DNA from: Pacificoceanicola sp048553275
Lineage (GTDB): Bacteria > Pseudomonadota > Alphaproteobacteria > Rhodobacterales > Rhodobacteraceae
Reading direction: 5' to 3'
Length of the DNA: 64,000 bases
Assembly (NCBI RefSeq): GCF_048553275.1
Contig: NZ_JBLZMW010000015.1
Coordinates: 1-64,000 of the forward strand
In this document: in pieces, positions 1 through 8,890 of the stretch
How positions within the stretch are numbered: position 1 is the stretch's first letter
Layout: each line of letters begins with the position of its first letter
Notes under the pieces: generated by a model
The model's database searches: none
The model's input: only the letters and a program-made list of their open reading frames with translations
Told to the model about the DNA's origin: nothing
Program-made: the position numbers and the translations under genes

Positions 1-227
1 GTGGCGACACGCTATGATCGTTGTCCCAGGGTCTTCCTCTCAGCCATCGCTCTGGCCGCAACCGTCATCTATTGGTTTTGAATCCTGACCCTAGCGGGAC
101 CGGCGGTGGGATCGTGGGCGTTTATCAGCGACATGATTATGCAGATGAAAAGCGGCGGGCGCTTGAGGCATGGGCGCAGTTTGTCCTGTCCGAAAGAAAT
201 GACAACGTGGTGAGTATAGGGGCTTAG
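1..227 (+). pseudogene. C-terminus of phage-type tyrosine integrase, reading frame interrupted
   Basis: The frame that runs to the stop at 225-227 ends with GIVGVYQRHDYADEKR followed by ALEAW. This is the usual end of tyrosine recombinases of the P4/phage integrase type, and the Tyr of VYQRHDY is the expected nucleophile. In the same frame there is a TGA at 15-17, while another frame starts with VATR, which resembles the Arg-rich motif that normally precedes this region. The simplest reading is an integrase with a frameshift near position 12-17; the rest of the gene lies left of the window. It sits at the left of the island, codirectional with it. A sequencing error could also produce the break. 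Confidence 0.6.
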
Positions 228-230
228 AAA

Positions 231-824
231 GTGAAATCGCATACGCAAATGATCAGGATTGTGGCCGCTATGCTGGAGGAAAAAGAGGCCCTTGACCTGA
301 TAATGTCTGAACACCCGGCGGACACACTTGGCGCGGACTCATATGCCTTTCATAAAGTTATGGGGTTTAGCGATAGTCTGGATTTGAACGAAGCAACGGG
401 GACGCACCTCGACGCCAAAGCGCAAGTGTTAGTGGGATATGCACAAAACTACGGTGGCGCTTATGACTTGGCCGTAAAAGTGTGCAGCACTTATCTTCAC
501 AATGATTGGCCTATGCCTGAGGCGCTAAGGTATTTTTCGGCAAGTGTTATGAACGGCGACGTCGAAAGGCCGAAAACTAGAATTTTTAATTCGGCGAAAG
601 ATCCGCTTTGGATGAGGAACGAGATTTTTGTTCGATACATGCGATTTCTTATAGAGAAATGCGAATACAAAGCCCAAAGCAATCCGGCTTCTGGCACGAC
701 AAGTGCCGCTGACGTTCTCGCGGCGGCGTTTAATGAAAATGGTTATCACATGGTAACATCCGACATGGTTTTGAATGTCTGGAAGAATAAGAAGCTACGC
801 TCGGAAATGGATGCGTTGATGTAG
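231..824 (+). CDS. Island protein of unknown function, 197 aa
   Basis: The reading frame starts with GTG three bases after the integrase stop, with a GGGG stretch at a plausible ribosome-binding distance. The soluble protein has no signal peptide or membrane segment and is predicted mostly helical. A C-terminal stretch around residues 160-190 could be a helix-turn-helix but lacks a recognisable family signature. Base composition is visibly more AT-rich than the flanking genes, as for recently acquired cargo. Its position between integrase and AlpA-type regulator is where satellites often carry accessory or interference genes. I do not recognise the family and assign no function. Confidence 0.6.
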   Translation: MKSHTQMIRIVAAMLEEKEALDLIMSEHPADTLGADSYAFHKVMGFSDSLDLNEATGTHLDAKAQVLVGYAQNYGGAYDLAVKVCSTYLHNDWPMPEALRYFSASVMNGDVERPKTRIFNSAKDPLWMRNEIFVRYMRFLIEKCEYKAQSNPASGTTSAADVLAAAFNENGYHMVTSDMVLNVWKNKKLRSEMDALM

Positions 825-879
825 GTTTTTCGTCGGCAGGTTTTACCTGCGACGGGGTATGTTTGTCGCGATTATCTGA

Positions 880-909
880 GGCCACCAAACGTTCAAGCAC
901 GAGGTGGCC
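880..909 (+). promoter_or_regulatory. Hairpin over the ribosome-binding site of the AlpA-type gene
   Basis: GGCCACC at 880-886 is perfectly complementary to GGTGGCC at 903-909, with a 16-base loop. The right arm contains most of the GAGGTG ribosome-binding site (901-906) of the gene starting at 913, so folding would hide it. A second hairpin (831-854, arms CGTCGGCAGGT and ACCTGCGACG) lies just upstream, after the previous gene's stop. This suggests translational control or attenuation of the regulator; no ligand or partner is implied by the sequence. Confidence 0.4.
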
Positions 910-912
910 CAA

Positions 913-1122
913 ATGACTACACAAGGCAGCGCACATCCGCACAAGCGGATCAATGCGGCTCAAGTCTGCGAACTCTGCGGCGGCGTTTCCGATATGTCGC
1001 TGCACCGCTGGCTCAATAATCCCGAACTGGCTTTCCCCAAACCCATTTACATCGCTCGACGCCGCTACTGGCGCGAGGCTGATATTATCGAATGGCTGGA
1101 CGCCCGCGAGGTGGTGGCATGA
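913..1122 (+). CDS. AlpA/MerR-like helix-turn-helix regulator of the island, 69 aa
   Basis: This small DNA-binding protein has the layout of AlpA-type regulators of P4-like elements and satellites: a helix-turn-helix at about residues 13-40 (AAQVCELCGGVS, then SLHRWL), followed by FPKP, a short wing (RRRYW) and a terminal helix with IIEWL. AlpA proteins usually activate excision or satellite induction. ATG 913 is chosen because GAGGTG at 901-906 is well spaced; GTG at 904 overlaps that site. The stop overlaps the next start (ATGA at 1119), so the two genes are probably translationally coupled. Confidence 0.8.
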   Translation: MTTQGSAHPHKRINAAQVCELCGGVSDMSLHRWLNNPELAFPKPIYIARRRYWREADIIEWLDAREVVA

Positions 1123-1271
1123 TACAGAAGTCGACCCAAAAGACAAACGAAAACCCCGGCGCGACGGCAATCGCAACCGGGGCTAAAGACGTTGTGCAAG
1201 GCGTCTGTTCGTTGCCCGAGTATACCGCACTTTTCCCGATCTTGGCAATGCATTGGGGGGCGCTGGTATGA
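1119..1271 (+). CDS. Small island protein, 50 aa, coupled on both sides
   Basis: The frame begins with MIQKSTQKTNEN and ends ILAMHWGALV. Its ATG overlaps the stop of the AlpA-type gene (ATGA at 1119-1122) and its stop overlaps the ATG of the replication gene (ATGA at 1268-1271). Overlaps at both ends fill the gap exactly, which is strong positional evidence for a translated gene. No family or function is recognised; it could be a small regulator or mainly a coupling cistron. Confidence 0.6.
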   Translation: MIQKSTQKTNENPGATAIATGAKDVVQGVCSLPEYTALFPILAMHWGALV

Positions 1272-3300
1272 ACGCTCTGCCCCCCCAAGCGATGCTTTCC
1301 GCGCCGTGGCCCTACCTGGGCACCCCTGAGGAACGCGCGGCGCTCTTTCGCAAGGAACTGTTGAGCGCGGCCCTGGGCTACGTTGCCAAGGGCTATCCCG
1401 TGTTCCCGGCTATGATGATTGACGGGCAGAAAAAGCCGCTTGTCAAATGGGGCAAGGGCGAGGATGGCCACCCGGACCTGACCAAGCGGCGGGCCACGAC
1501 TGACCCCGAGACGGTCAAGGCGTGGTGGGCGCGCTGGCCGCTTGCTATGATCGGAATGCCCACGGGCAAGCCGTCTGGCGTGGTGGTGCTGGACATTGAC
1601 CGCAAGAACGGGGTGGACGGGCTGGCCAATCTGCGGGCGGTCGGGATCGACCCCTATTCATTGTCCCCGGTCATTTCCATCACCCCGAGCGGCGGCTTGC
1701 ATGTGTTCATGCGCCACAACGGTCCGCTCAAGAACTCTGCGGGCCTCTTGGCGGCAGGCGTCGATATGCGGCTATGTCGTCCTGCCCCCGTCTCTACCTT
1801 CCATCACCCGCGACGAATACCAATGGGAAGGGGGCAACTATGGGTGCCTGTAACCTTCCCGAGTATCCCCCCGATCTGCGGGTGCTTGAGGATACCAAGC
1901 GCGGCGAGAAATTGGCGCGGCGGGCGCTGGACGCTGAGGCGGCGATTGTGGCGGGCGCGATGAACGGCACTCGCAACACGACGCTGAACAACGCGGCGCT
2001 CAAGCTGGGCCACAAGGTCGCGACGGGATACCTGCAAGCGGCTGAGGTCGAGGCGGCGCTAATGGAAGCGGCGCAACGGTCGGACCTTGCTCAAGAGGAC
2101 GGCCCCGAGGCGGTGCGCGCCACGATCAGGAGCGGCTTGACGGCTGGACTGCAAGAACCTGAGCACCCGCAAGACCGGCCCGACTATAGGTCGGCACCGC
2201 GCGGCCCGACGATCATTCAACCGGCCCCGGCGCGTGAAAGCCAATTCTATTCGGCGGCATCACTCAAGGGGAAAGCCGTCCCGCCCCGGGAATGGCTGGT
2301 GCACGGGCTGGTGCCCCAAAAGACTGTCACGCTTTTCAGCGGCGACGGCGGCACGGGCAAGAGCCTCTTGGCGCTGCAACTGGCGGTCGCGGTCGCGGCG
2401 CAAACGGCATGGATAGGCAAGACGGCGAATACCGGGCGCGTGATCTTCCTGAGTGCCGAGGATGACGACGACGAATTGCACCGGCGCTTGGATGACATTC
2501 TGAGGGCCGAGCATCGGGACTATGACGATCTGTCGGGCCTCACCCTGCGGTCACTGGCAGGCGAGGATGCGTTGCTGGCGGTCGAGACGCAAATTGCCCT
2601 GATGCAATCCGCGCTATTCGAGGAACTGGACAAGCGGGCGGCTGAGGAAGCCCCGGCGCTGATCGTCATTGACACCCTGGCGGACGTGTATCCGGCCAAT
2701 GAGAACGACCGGGCCAAGGTGCGGAAATTCGTGGGCATCCTGCGCGGTCTGGCGATCAAGCGGAAATGCGCGGTCATGTTGCTGGGCCACCCGTCCCTGA
2801 CCGGCCTCAATAGCGGCACGGGAACGTCAGGATCGACGGCATGGAACAATTCTGTCCGGTCGCGGCTCTACCTGTCACGGATCACCGACAACGGCTTTGA
2901 GCCTGACCCTGACGCGCGGGTGCTGTCCACCAAGAAAGCCAACTATGGGCGCACAGGTGGCGAGATCAACCTCAAGTGGGAAGCGGGCGTATTCGTCGCC
3001 GAGGCACAGCCCACGGGGCTTGATGCGCTGGCGGCGGGGGCACGGGGCGAACGGGTATTCCTCAAGCTGCTGGACACCCTGACTGCGCAAGGTCGCTACG
3101 TTTCTGCCAGCCCCGGCCCGACAAACGCCCCAACACAATTCGCCAGCCACCCCGAGGCAGAGGGCTGCACAAAGCGGGCGCTCAAGAGCGCGATGGATGC
3201 GCTTTTCGGGCGTGGCGAGATCGTCATTGCCAGCCACGGCAGCGGCGCGAAAGCCCGGTCACACATTGCCAGAAAGGGGGCCGATCATGGTCAAGAGTGA
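1268..3300 (+). pseudogene. Primase-polymerase / RepA-like helicase, broken by two frameshifts
   Basis: One replication protein appears split over three frames. From ATG 1268 (GGGGGG seven bases upstream) the frame encodes an archaeo-eukaryotic primase-polymerase domain with KPLVKWG, VVVLDIDRKNG (catalytic acidic pair) and SGGLHVFMRH. Near 1770 the expected continuation (GYVVLPPS and DEYQWEGGNY) moves to a second frame, which stops shortly after 1844. The third frame then carries EYPPDLRVLED, a helical linker and a RecA/RepA-type ATPase (Walker A GDGGTGKS, about 2341; Walker B LIVIDTLADVY). It would drive replication of the excised island. The ATPase part could still be made from an internal start. 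Frameshifts could be real or assembly errors. Confidence 0.75.
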
Positions 3301-3532
3301 GGGTGCAACCCCCGGTGCAATACTTAGTGCAACCCCCCGCCAACGCCCGGTAAACGGGGGTGCGACACATACCCCTTATACCCCGAGCGTTGCACCCGCC
3401 CTTGGCGGCTGGGTGCACGCCGAACTTGGCGGGCGAAATCTGGTCCCAATGCCCCCGTCTTGGGAGGGGGGTGTGGTCGCGGGGCGGGATCTTTCTTTCT
3501 CTCTCCCAAAAAAATCCGGGTTGTGCTGCTGA
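3287..3532 (+). CDS. Possible small protein bridging replication and packaging genes, 81 aa
   Basis: The frame starts at ATG 3287, 14 bases inside the end of the helicase gene, and its stop shares one base with the terminase start (TGATG at 3530-3534). The product is Pro/Gly-rich (NGGATHTPYTPSVAP, LGGWVHAELGG) with no recognised domain and does not look like a small terminase. The same DNA contains repeated GGTGCA words, so coding and cis-acting roles may overlap. The gene is uncertain. Confidence 0.4.
   Translation: MVKSEGATPGAILSATPRQRPVNGGATHTPYTPSVAPALGGWVHAELGGRNLVPMPPSWEGGVVAGRDLSFSLPKKSGLCC
3303..3417. repeat. Cluster of GGTGCA(A) words, possible origin or packaging site
   Basis: GTGCAACCCCC occurs at 3303-3313 and again at 3327-3337, with GGTGCAA at 3314-3320 between them. 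An inverted TTGCACC lies at 3390-3396 and GGTGCA at 3412-3417. Repeated short words between a RepA-like helicase gene and a terminase gene are typical of iteron origins or cos/pac recognition sites. Which of these applies cannot be told from the sequence. Confidence 0.45.
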
Positions 3533-5065
3533 TGGCAAGAGCATCCAAAGAGGCGGCGGCGGCGCTGCGGTTCCTTCCCAAGCTGATCGTTCCCGAGGGA
3601 CGCACGGCGGGCAAGCCGCTCAAACTCGCCAGCTATCAAAAGGACTTTGTGCGCGGGGCCTATGCCAAGGACGTTGCGGTGGGCCTGTTGTCCATCGGGC
3701 GCGGCAACGCCAAGACCGCGCTTTCTGCGGGCATCGCATTGGGGCATCTGATGGGCGAGATTGCACCCCAGCCCAAGCGCGAGATCATCTTTGCGGCACG
3801 GAACCGGGATCAGGCAAAGACCGCATTCGGGTTCCTTGTCGGGTTCATCGAGGGGTTGCCCGAGGACGAGCAGGAGCAATTCACGATCCGGCGCGGCTCC
3901 AAGCTGGAAGTCGAGACGGCAGAGAACGGCGGCGGGCTGGCGCGAGTTATCGCGGCGGATGGCAAGTCTATCCTGGGCGGCGCGCCTACGCTGGCAATTC
4001 TGGACGAATGCGCGGCTTGGGAGCGTGAGAAGGGCGACAATCTCGAAAACGCTATCCTGTCCGGTCTGGGCAAGCGTGATGGGCGGGCGCTGATTATCAG
4101 CACCAGCGCGCCCGACGATACGAACACATTCAGCCGGTGGTTGGATGAACCGCCCCCCGGCACCTACGTGCAAGAGCATCGACCCGAACCGGGCTTGCCG
4201 CCCGACGATCTGGAAAGCCTATTGGTGGCAAATCCCGGCGCGGTGGATGGCATTGGCTCAACCCCGGAATGTTGGTGGCACAGGCGCGGCGGGCGATTGC
4301 GCGCGGTGGATCTGCGCTGTCGTCGTTCCGCAACCTCAACCGCAATGAGCGTGTCGCGGCGGATGATCGGTCGGTTCTGGTCACGGTGGACGAGTGGCTG
4401 GGGGCCGAGGTCGCACCCGACGATATGCCCGAACGCGGGGGCCGGTGGTTCTTGGCGTTGACCTGGGCGGCTCCCGTAGCATGAGCGCGGCGGCGCTCTA
4501 CTGGCCTGAGACGGGCCGTCTTGAGGCTGTCGGGGCCTTCCCTTGCAAACCTGGGCTTGCGGATCGTGGCGCGGCGGATGGCGTCTCCGGGCGCTATTCC
4601 GAAATGCACGAGCGCGGCGAACTGGTGACCATGGGCGAAACGACCGTTCCGGTGGGCCGGTTCATCGGTGACGTTGTGGCAATGCTGGACGGGCAAGCCC
4701 CGGCGGCAATCGTGGGCGACAGGTTCCGCCATGCCGAGTTTCTGGAAGCCTTGCGGGACGCGGGCCTGGACCGTGTGCCGTTCATCTGGCGCGGGTTTGG
4801 ATGGAAAGACGGCTCCGAGGACGTGGAGCGATTCCGGCGGGCATTGTTCGAACAGAAGATCCGAACCGTGCCGTCCCTGCTGCTGCGCTCTGCCTTCGCG
4901 GATGCAATCACGCTGGTTGACCCGGCGGGCAATCACAAGCTGGCGAAAGCCCGGTCAACGGGCCGGATCGACCCGGCGGCGGCAACCGTCCTGGCGGTGG
5001 CGCAAGGCGTCCGAATGACGAGCGCGCCAAGGGGCAACGGGGGCGCATCGCATGGGGTTGATTAA
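3532..5065 (+). pseudogene. Phage terminase large subunit, two single-base frameshifts
   Basis: The first frame from ATG 3532 encodes the packaging ATPase: a Walker A-like GRGNAKT (about 3700) and Walker B LAILDE (about 3990). At about 4270 the expected text continues in another frame (MLVAQARRAIARGGSALSSFRNLN). At about 4451 it moves to a third frame carrying the nuclease part (VLGVDLGGSRSM, AAIVGDRF, RIDPAAATVLAVA). Each change fits loss of one base. The product would translocate DNA into the prohead and cut it; as written it is non-functional. The 3' end overlaps the HNH gene by 14 bases. No small terminase gene is recognisable. Confidence 0.8.
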
Positions 5066-5381
5066 CGAATACAAACGCCATTCTGCGCGCATCACGCGCG
5101 GGCCACGGTGGAAGGCGCTGCGAATGCAGGCGCTGGACCGTGACGGCTGGCAATGCGTCCAGTGTGGCGAGCGGCGGCGGCTGGAAGTGGACCACGTTCT
5201 GCCCGTCCGTGATCGGCCTGACCTCGCCTATGCGTTGGCAAATTTGCAGTGCCTTTGCGGGCGCTGTCACTCCCGAAAAACACGGATCGAGATCGGCTTG
5301 GGCCGACCCGACCCCAAGCGTGATGCTTGGAAAAAGCTGGTCCGAGACACGAGCCAAAACACAGTCGAGCACAAAGGATAG
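5052..5381 (+). CDS. Phage HNH endonuclease, 109 aa
   Basis: The protein shows a zinc-ribbon HNH fold: CVQCGERRRLEVDHVLPV, ANLQCLCGRCHSRKT. Two Cys pairs bind a structural metal and the DH plus the downstream N and H form the beta-beta-alpha-metal active site. In HK97-like phages and capsid-forming satellites such a nuclease works with the terminase to cut at cos sites during packaging. Its place between terminase and capsid genes fits that role. It starts inside the end of the terminase gene and stops five bases before the capsid start. Confidence 0.88.
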   Translation: MGLINEYKRHSARITRGPRWKALRMQALDRDGWQCVQCGERRRLEVDHVLPVRDRPDLAYALANLQCLCGRCHSRKTRIEIGLGRPDPKRDAWKKLVRDTSQNTVEHKG

Positions 5382-5385
5382 CGAC

Positions 5386-6684
5386 ATGTTGACATCGAAA
5401 AAGCTGGAGTTGCGCCGCTCCGAAATCCGGCAGTCTCTTGCCGAACTTGCGAGCATCGAAACCCCGTCTGACGACGAGGTGCGCAAGATGGGCGCTCTGG
5501 ATATGGAATACCGCGCCAAGGAAACCCAATATCGCGCGGCCTTGATTGCCGAGGATGAGGAACGCCGGGACGCCGGGGCCGAACTGGAAACCCGTTCCGG
5601 ACGTGAGTGGTCCGAGATCATGGCAGGCTTTGAGGTGCGCCAAGTCGCGGCTGCGCTGGATCACGGGGCGCAACTGACCGGCAAGACGGCGGAAATTGTG
5701 ACCGAACTGCGCGACAAGGGCGCATACCAGGGCATCCCGGTGCCGTGGGAAGCGCTGGAAATCCGGGCGGGTGAGACCATTGCCAGCGGGACGCCTGACC
5801 CGATCCAGACGCGCCCGATCATTGACCGGCTGTTCCCGGAAAGCGTTGCCGCCAAGATGGGTGCGCAAATGATCAATATCGGCGTCGGTGAAGCCGAATG
5901 GCCGGTGACTACGCAAGGCGCGTCGGTGGGTTGGCAATCCAGTGAAACCGGCAGTGTCGGTGCTGCGCAGGCGTTCCAGACCTCGGACAAGGCGCTTGCC
6001 CCGGATCATACCTTGGGCGTTCAAATGAAGATCACGCGCAAGAGCCTGAAACAGTCGGGTTCTGCCATGGAACAGGCAGTCCGCCGCGACATGCAATCCG
6101 CAATGGCGCAGGAGATTGATCGGGTGGTGTTCCTTGGCTCTGGATCCAGTGGTGAGCCGCTGGGCATTGTCGCTGGCGCTGCAACCTACGGGATCACGGC
6201 AACGGATGTTTCTGATGAACCGACCTATCAGAACTTTCTCGATGAGATCGTCGCCTTCATGACAGCGAACGCGATCAGCAATCCCGGCCAGGTTCGCGCG
6301 CTGATGCGCCCGGAACTGTTCGGAAAGCTGGAAGGCACACTGAACAGTGTGACCCAGACGACCGAGTATTATCGCTTGGCCTTTCTGCTGGCTGGTCGTG
6401 ATGCAACCGGCACTTTCCCGGCGAATATCAATGTGTCTGCAAACTCTCTCGCAGCCCCGACCGGCAGTCCGCTTGCAACGTCCATGGTTCTGAGCACCAG
6501 CACTGGCGGGGTTGCACCCGTCTTTGTCGGGACTTGGGGCGCTGTTGATATGATCCGCGACCCGTACAGTGATGCGGCTTCGGGTGGTCTGAGGATAACG
6601 GCGCTTTCGACAATGGATGTTACCGTCGCGCGACCGGCTCAAACCCGCATTCTCAATGACATTCAGTTGGCGGCGGGTGCCTGA
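5386..6684 (+). CDS. HK97-fold major capsid protein, 432 aa
   Basis: This is a phage major capsid protein of the HK97 (gp5) family. Residues 1 to about 100 form a charged, coiled-coil delta domain that acts as internal scaffold and is normally removed by the prohead protease. The rest has family features: PIIDRLFPES, WPVTTQG, RRDMQSAMAQEIDRVVFLGSG, GEPLGI and a C-terminal WGAVDMIRDPYS. ATG 5386 is used because AAAGGA lies eight bases upstream. The frame is intact, unlike terminase and primase. The stop overlaps the protease start (TGATG). Confidence 0.9.
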   Translation: MLTSKKLELRRSEIRQSLAELASIETPSDDEVRKMGALDMEYRAKETQYRAALIAEDEERRDAGAELETRSGREWSEIMAGFEVRQVAAALDHGAQLTGKTAEIVTELRDKGAYQGIPVPWEALEIRAGETIASGTPDPIQTRPIIDRLFPESVAAKMGAQMINIGVGEAEWPVTTQGASVGWQSSETGSVGAAQAFQTSDKALAPDHTLGVQMKITRKSLKQSGSAMEQAVRRDMQSAMAQEIDRVVFLGSGSSGEPLGIVAGAATYGITATDVSDEPTYQNFLDEIVAFMTANAISNPGQVRALMRPELFGKLEGTLNSVTQTTEYYRLAFLLAGRDATGTFPANINVSANSLAAPTGSPLATSMVLSTSTGGVAPVFVGTWGAVDMIRDPYSDAASGGLRITALSTMDVTVARPAQTRILNDIQLAAGA

Positions 6685-7295
6685 TGCTTTGGGGCGGTCA
6701 TAGCGGCGGGCTGGAACTCCGCAAGCGGGCATCCGGCGCTTTGGCGCTGCATGGCCGTTTTCCCTATAACAAACGTGCGGTCCTCAGTGATGGGGGCCGC
6801 ACCGGCAGGCCGCGCAAGGAAGTCATTGCATCGCGGGCCTTTGCCTATCGGGTGGAGCGTCCCGAGGAGGGTATTCACTTTCTTGTCGGGCATTCCTATG
6901 ATCGGCCTCTTGCATCGCGCGGTGCTGGTACGCTGGACCTGACGGATACCGACGACGCGCTGTCGATTGTCGCCACGATCACGCCAGAAATGCAGGAAGT
7001 GAGTTACGTGGCCGACTTTCTGCGTGGCTTTACGGCGGGCTTGATCATTGGTCTTTCGCCGGGGTTCCGCATTCCGCCTCCGCGAACGGTGCCGGATGCA
7101 GAGGAAGTGACCGAGGAAGATCCGGCAGAGGGTAACGCTCTCATTCGGACGATCTTTCAGGCGCTCTTGTACGAAATCAGCGTCGTGACGCGGCCAGCGT
7201 ACGACGAAACGCAGCTAGAGGCGCGTGATTGGAAATTGACCGGCGACGGGCTGGTCATGCCCAAAATGCGACCTGCGCAGCGATGGAGGCTCTGA
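6684..7295 (+). CDS. HK97-family prohead protease, 203 aa
   Basis: Serine protease of the prohead maturation family (S78/U35-like). Catalytic elements are visible: His in FLVGHSYDRPLA (about residue 71), Ser in IGLSPGF (about residue 116), and the conserved C-terminal LYEISVVTRPAYDETQ. It would cleave the capsid delta domain during head assembly. It lies directly downstream of the capsid gene with a one-base overlap, whereas in most HK97-like phages the protease precedes the capsid. Confidence 0.85.
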   Translation: MLWGGHSGGLELRKRASGALALHGRFPYNKRAVLSDGGRTGRPRKEVIASRAFAYRVERPEEGIHFLVGHSYDRPLASRGAGTLDLTDTDDALSIVATITPEMQEVSYVADFLRGFTAGLIIGLSPGFRIPPPRTVPDAEEVTEEDPAEGNALIRTIFQALLYEISVVTRPAYDETQLEARDWKLTGDGLVMPKMRPAQRWRL

Positions 7296-7296
7296 A

Positions 7297-7836
7297 ATGG
7301 CTCATGTTCTGAAACAGACTGAGGAAATCCCGGCGAGTTATCCGTCAGCGACCGGCCTTTCGACGGCGGCGGCGGCGCTGGATGGTGACGTGCTTTGGCA
7401 ACGGATCGAGGCATATACGGCGCGGCGCTGGACGGCGCGCAATGTGGTGTGGATCGTGGAAGCGAAAGGTGGCGAATGCTGGGAGCCTCCGCTGTCGCCT
7501 GTCGTGTCGCTCTCTGGCGCTTGCTGGAACGAGAACACGTTGGAATGGGAAGCCGTGACCGTGGTTGACCATGCTTTAGGGTACATCCTCACCTTTGACG
7601 CAACCTACAAGATCACCGCGAGCGTGGGCGGCGGTGATCTTCCGGCGGCTGTGGCTGAGGCATTCCGGCGCTTGGCTGAATATTCGACGGCGCATGAGGA
7701 CCGCGCCGGGGTATCGCAATCGACTGTGACCGTTGGCCCGATTCAAACCAGCTATTCCCGCAACCCGGCCTTCATGGCGAAGGCGCTTATCAATTCCGGC
7801 GCGGCGGATCTTCTGCGCCCATATCGGAGGGCCTGA
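7297..7836 (+). CDS. Head-tail connector protein (gp6-like), 179 aa
   Basis: The protein resembles the HK97 gp6 / phiE125 gp8 connectors: an N-terminal small-helix region, a beta-rich middle (WIVEAKGGECWEPPLSPV) and a C-terminal helical region with AVAEAFRRLAEYSTAHEDR. Such proteins form the ring under the portal to which a tail attaches. It starts one base after the protease stop. Retention of a connector in an element without tail genes suggests compatibility with a tail supplied in trans. Confidence 0.65.
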   Translation: MAHVLKQTEEIPASYPSATGLSTAAAALDGDVLWQRIEAYTARRWTARNVVWIVEAKGGECWEPPLSPVVSLSGACWNENTLEWEAVTVVDHALGYILTFDATYKITASVGGGDLPAAVAEAFRRLAEYSTAHEDRAGVSQSTVTVGPIQTSYSRNPAFMAKALINSGAADLLRPYRRA

Positions 7837-7837
7837 T

Positions 7838-8890
7838 ATGTTCGGATGGTTCAAAAGAAAGCCCGAAACTGAAACCCGATCCAGCGGCACCAACTACACG
7901 GCGCAAATTGTGGCGGCGCGGTCTGACTACATCGCCGGGACTAGCGGATTGGCTGAACTGACAAGCACGGTGCAAAGCAGTGTGAGCCTCTGGGAAAGCG
8001 GTCTGAGTGTCGCGGACGTTGACGGCACCGACCTGCTGACCAAGCGCGCCTTGGCCCTCGCGGGCCGCGCTTTGGCGCTGCGTGGCGAGGCTGTTTTTGT
8101 GATCGAGGAAAACGGGCTGTTGCCCTCTTCCGATTGGGACATGACAACCCGCTTTTCCAAGCCGACCGCCTATCGCGTCGGCATCCCGGGTGCAGGCGGC
8201 GGGACCACGCGAACGGTGCTGGCGGCGGAGGTGCTGCACTTTCGCACCGGGGCAGACATGAACATGCCCTACCTGGGCCAATCGCCTTTGCGCCGATCCG
8301 GCTTGACGGCGGGCTTGCTGCATCACGGCGAAAGCGCGCTTTCCGAGGTCTACAGGGACGGGCCGATTGGCTCCAGCGTCGTGCCATTCCCTGAAAGCCC
8401 GGATACGGACATGGGCGCGATTGCACGGGCGTTCCGGGGGTATCGCGGCAAGGTACAGGTGCGGGATTCAGTCAACGTCACGGCGGCGGGCGGGCCTGCG
8501 CCGCAAACCGATTGGAAGCCGCAAAACGTATCGCCTGACATTCAGGGGGCCATGCCTAAAGAAGCTTTGGACGCGGCGCGCTCTAGCGTCCTGATGGCCT
8601 TTGGCGTCCTGCCGGGGCTGGCGTCGGCAGCGACCACGGGGCCGCTTGTACGCGAGGCTCAGAGGCACCTTGCTCAATGGGCGCTGCAACCGCTGGCCGA
8701 AGGCATAGCCGAGGAATGCGCGGACAAGCTGGGAACGGTGGTCACGCTGGACGTGATGCGACCCCTTCAAGCCTTCGATGCAGGCGGAAGGGCGCGGGCC
8801 ATGACGGGCGTCATTCAGGCTTTGGCGATGGCGAAAGAGGCGGGCGTTGATCCTGCCGCTGCACTGAAACTGGTAGACTGGGATGGTTGA
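7838..8890 (+). CDS. Phage portal protein, 350 aa
   Basis: HK97-family portal: a Trp-containing N-terminus (MFGWFKRK), a stem region with LTKRALALAGRALALRGEAVFVI, and the clip/crown helices with PLRRSGLTAGLLHHGESALSE and LASAATTGPLVREAQRHLAQWALQPLAE. The portal dodecamer is the DNA gate of the capsid and docks terminase. GGAGG at 7826-7830 supports ATG 7838. The gene is intact. It lies last in the head module, although portal normally comes right after terminase. Confidence 0.85.
   Translation: MFGWFKRKPETETRSSGTNYTAQIVAARSDYIAGTSGLAELTSTVQSSVSLWESGLSVADVDGTDLLTKRALALAGRALALRGEAVFVIEENGLLPSSDWDMTTRFSKPTAYRVGIPGAGGGTTRTVLAAEVLHFRTGADMNMPYLGQSPLRRSGLTAGLLHHGESALSEVYRDGPIGSSVVPFPESPDTDMGAIARAFRGYRGKVQVRDSVNVTAAGGPAPQTDWKPQNVSPDIQGAMPKEALDAARSSVLMAFGVLPGLASAATTGPLVREAQRHLAQWALQPLAEGIAEECADKLGTVVTLDVMRPLQAFDAGGRARAMTGVIQALAMAKEAGVDPAAALKLVDWDG

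Noticed and set aside
3532..8890. Gene transfer agent head cluster
   Set aside because: Rhodobacterales GTA clusters have terminase, portal, protease, capsid and then many tail genes. Order and content here differ, and an integrase and replication gene are present.
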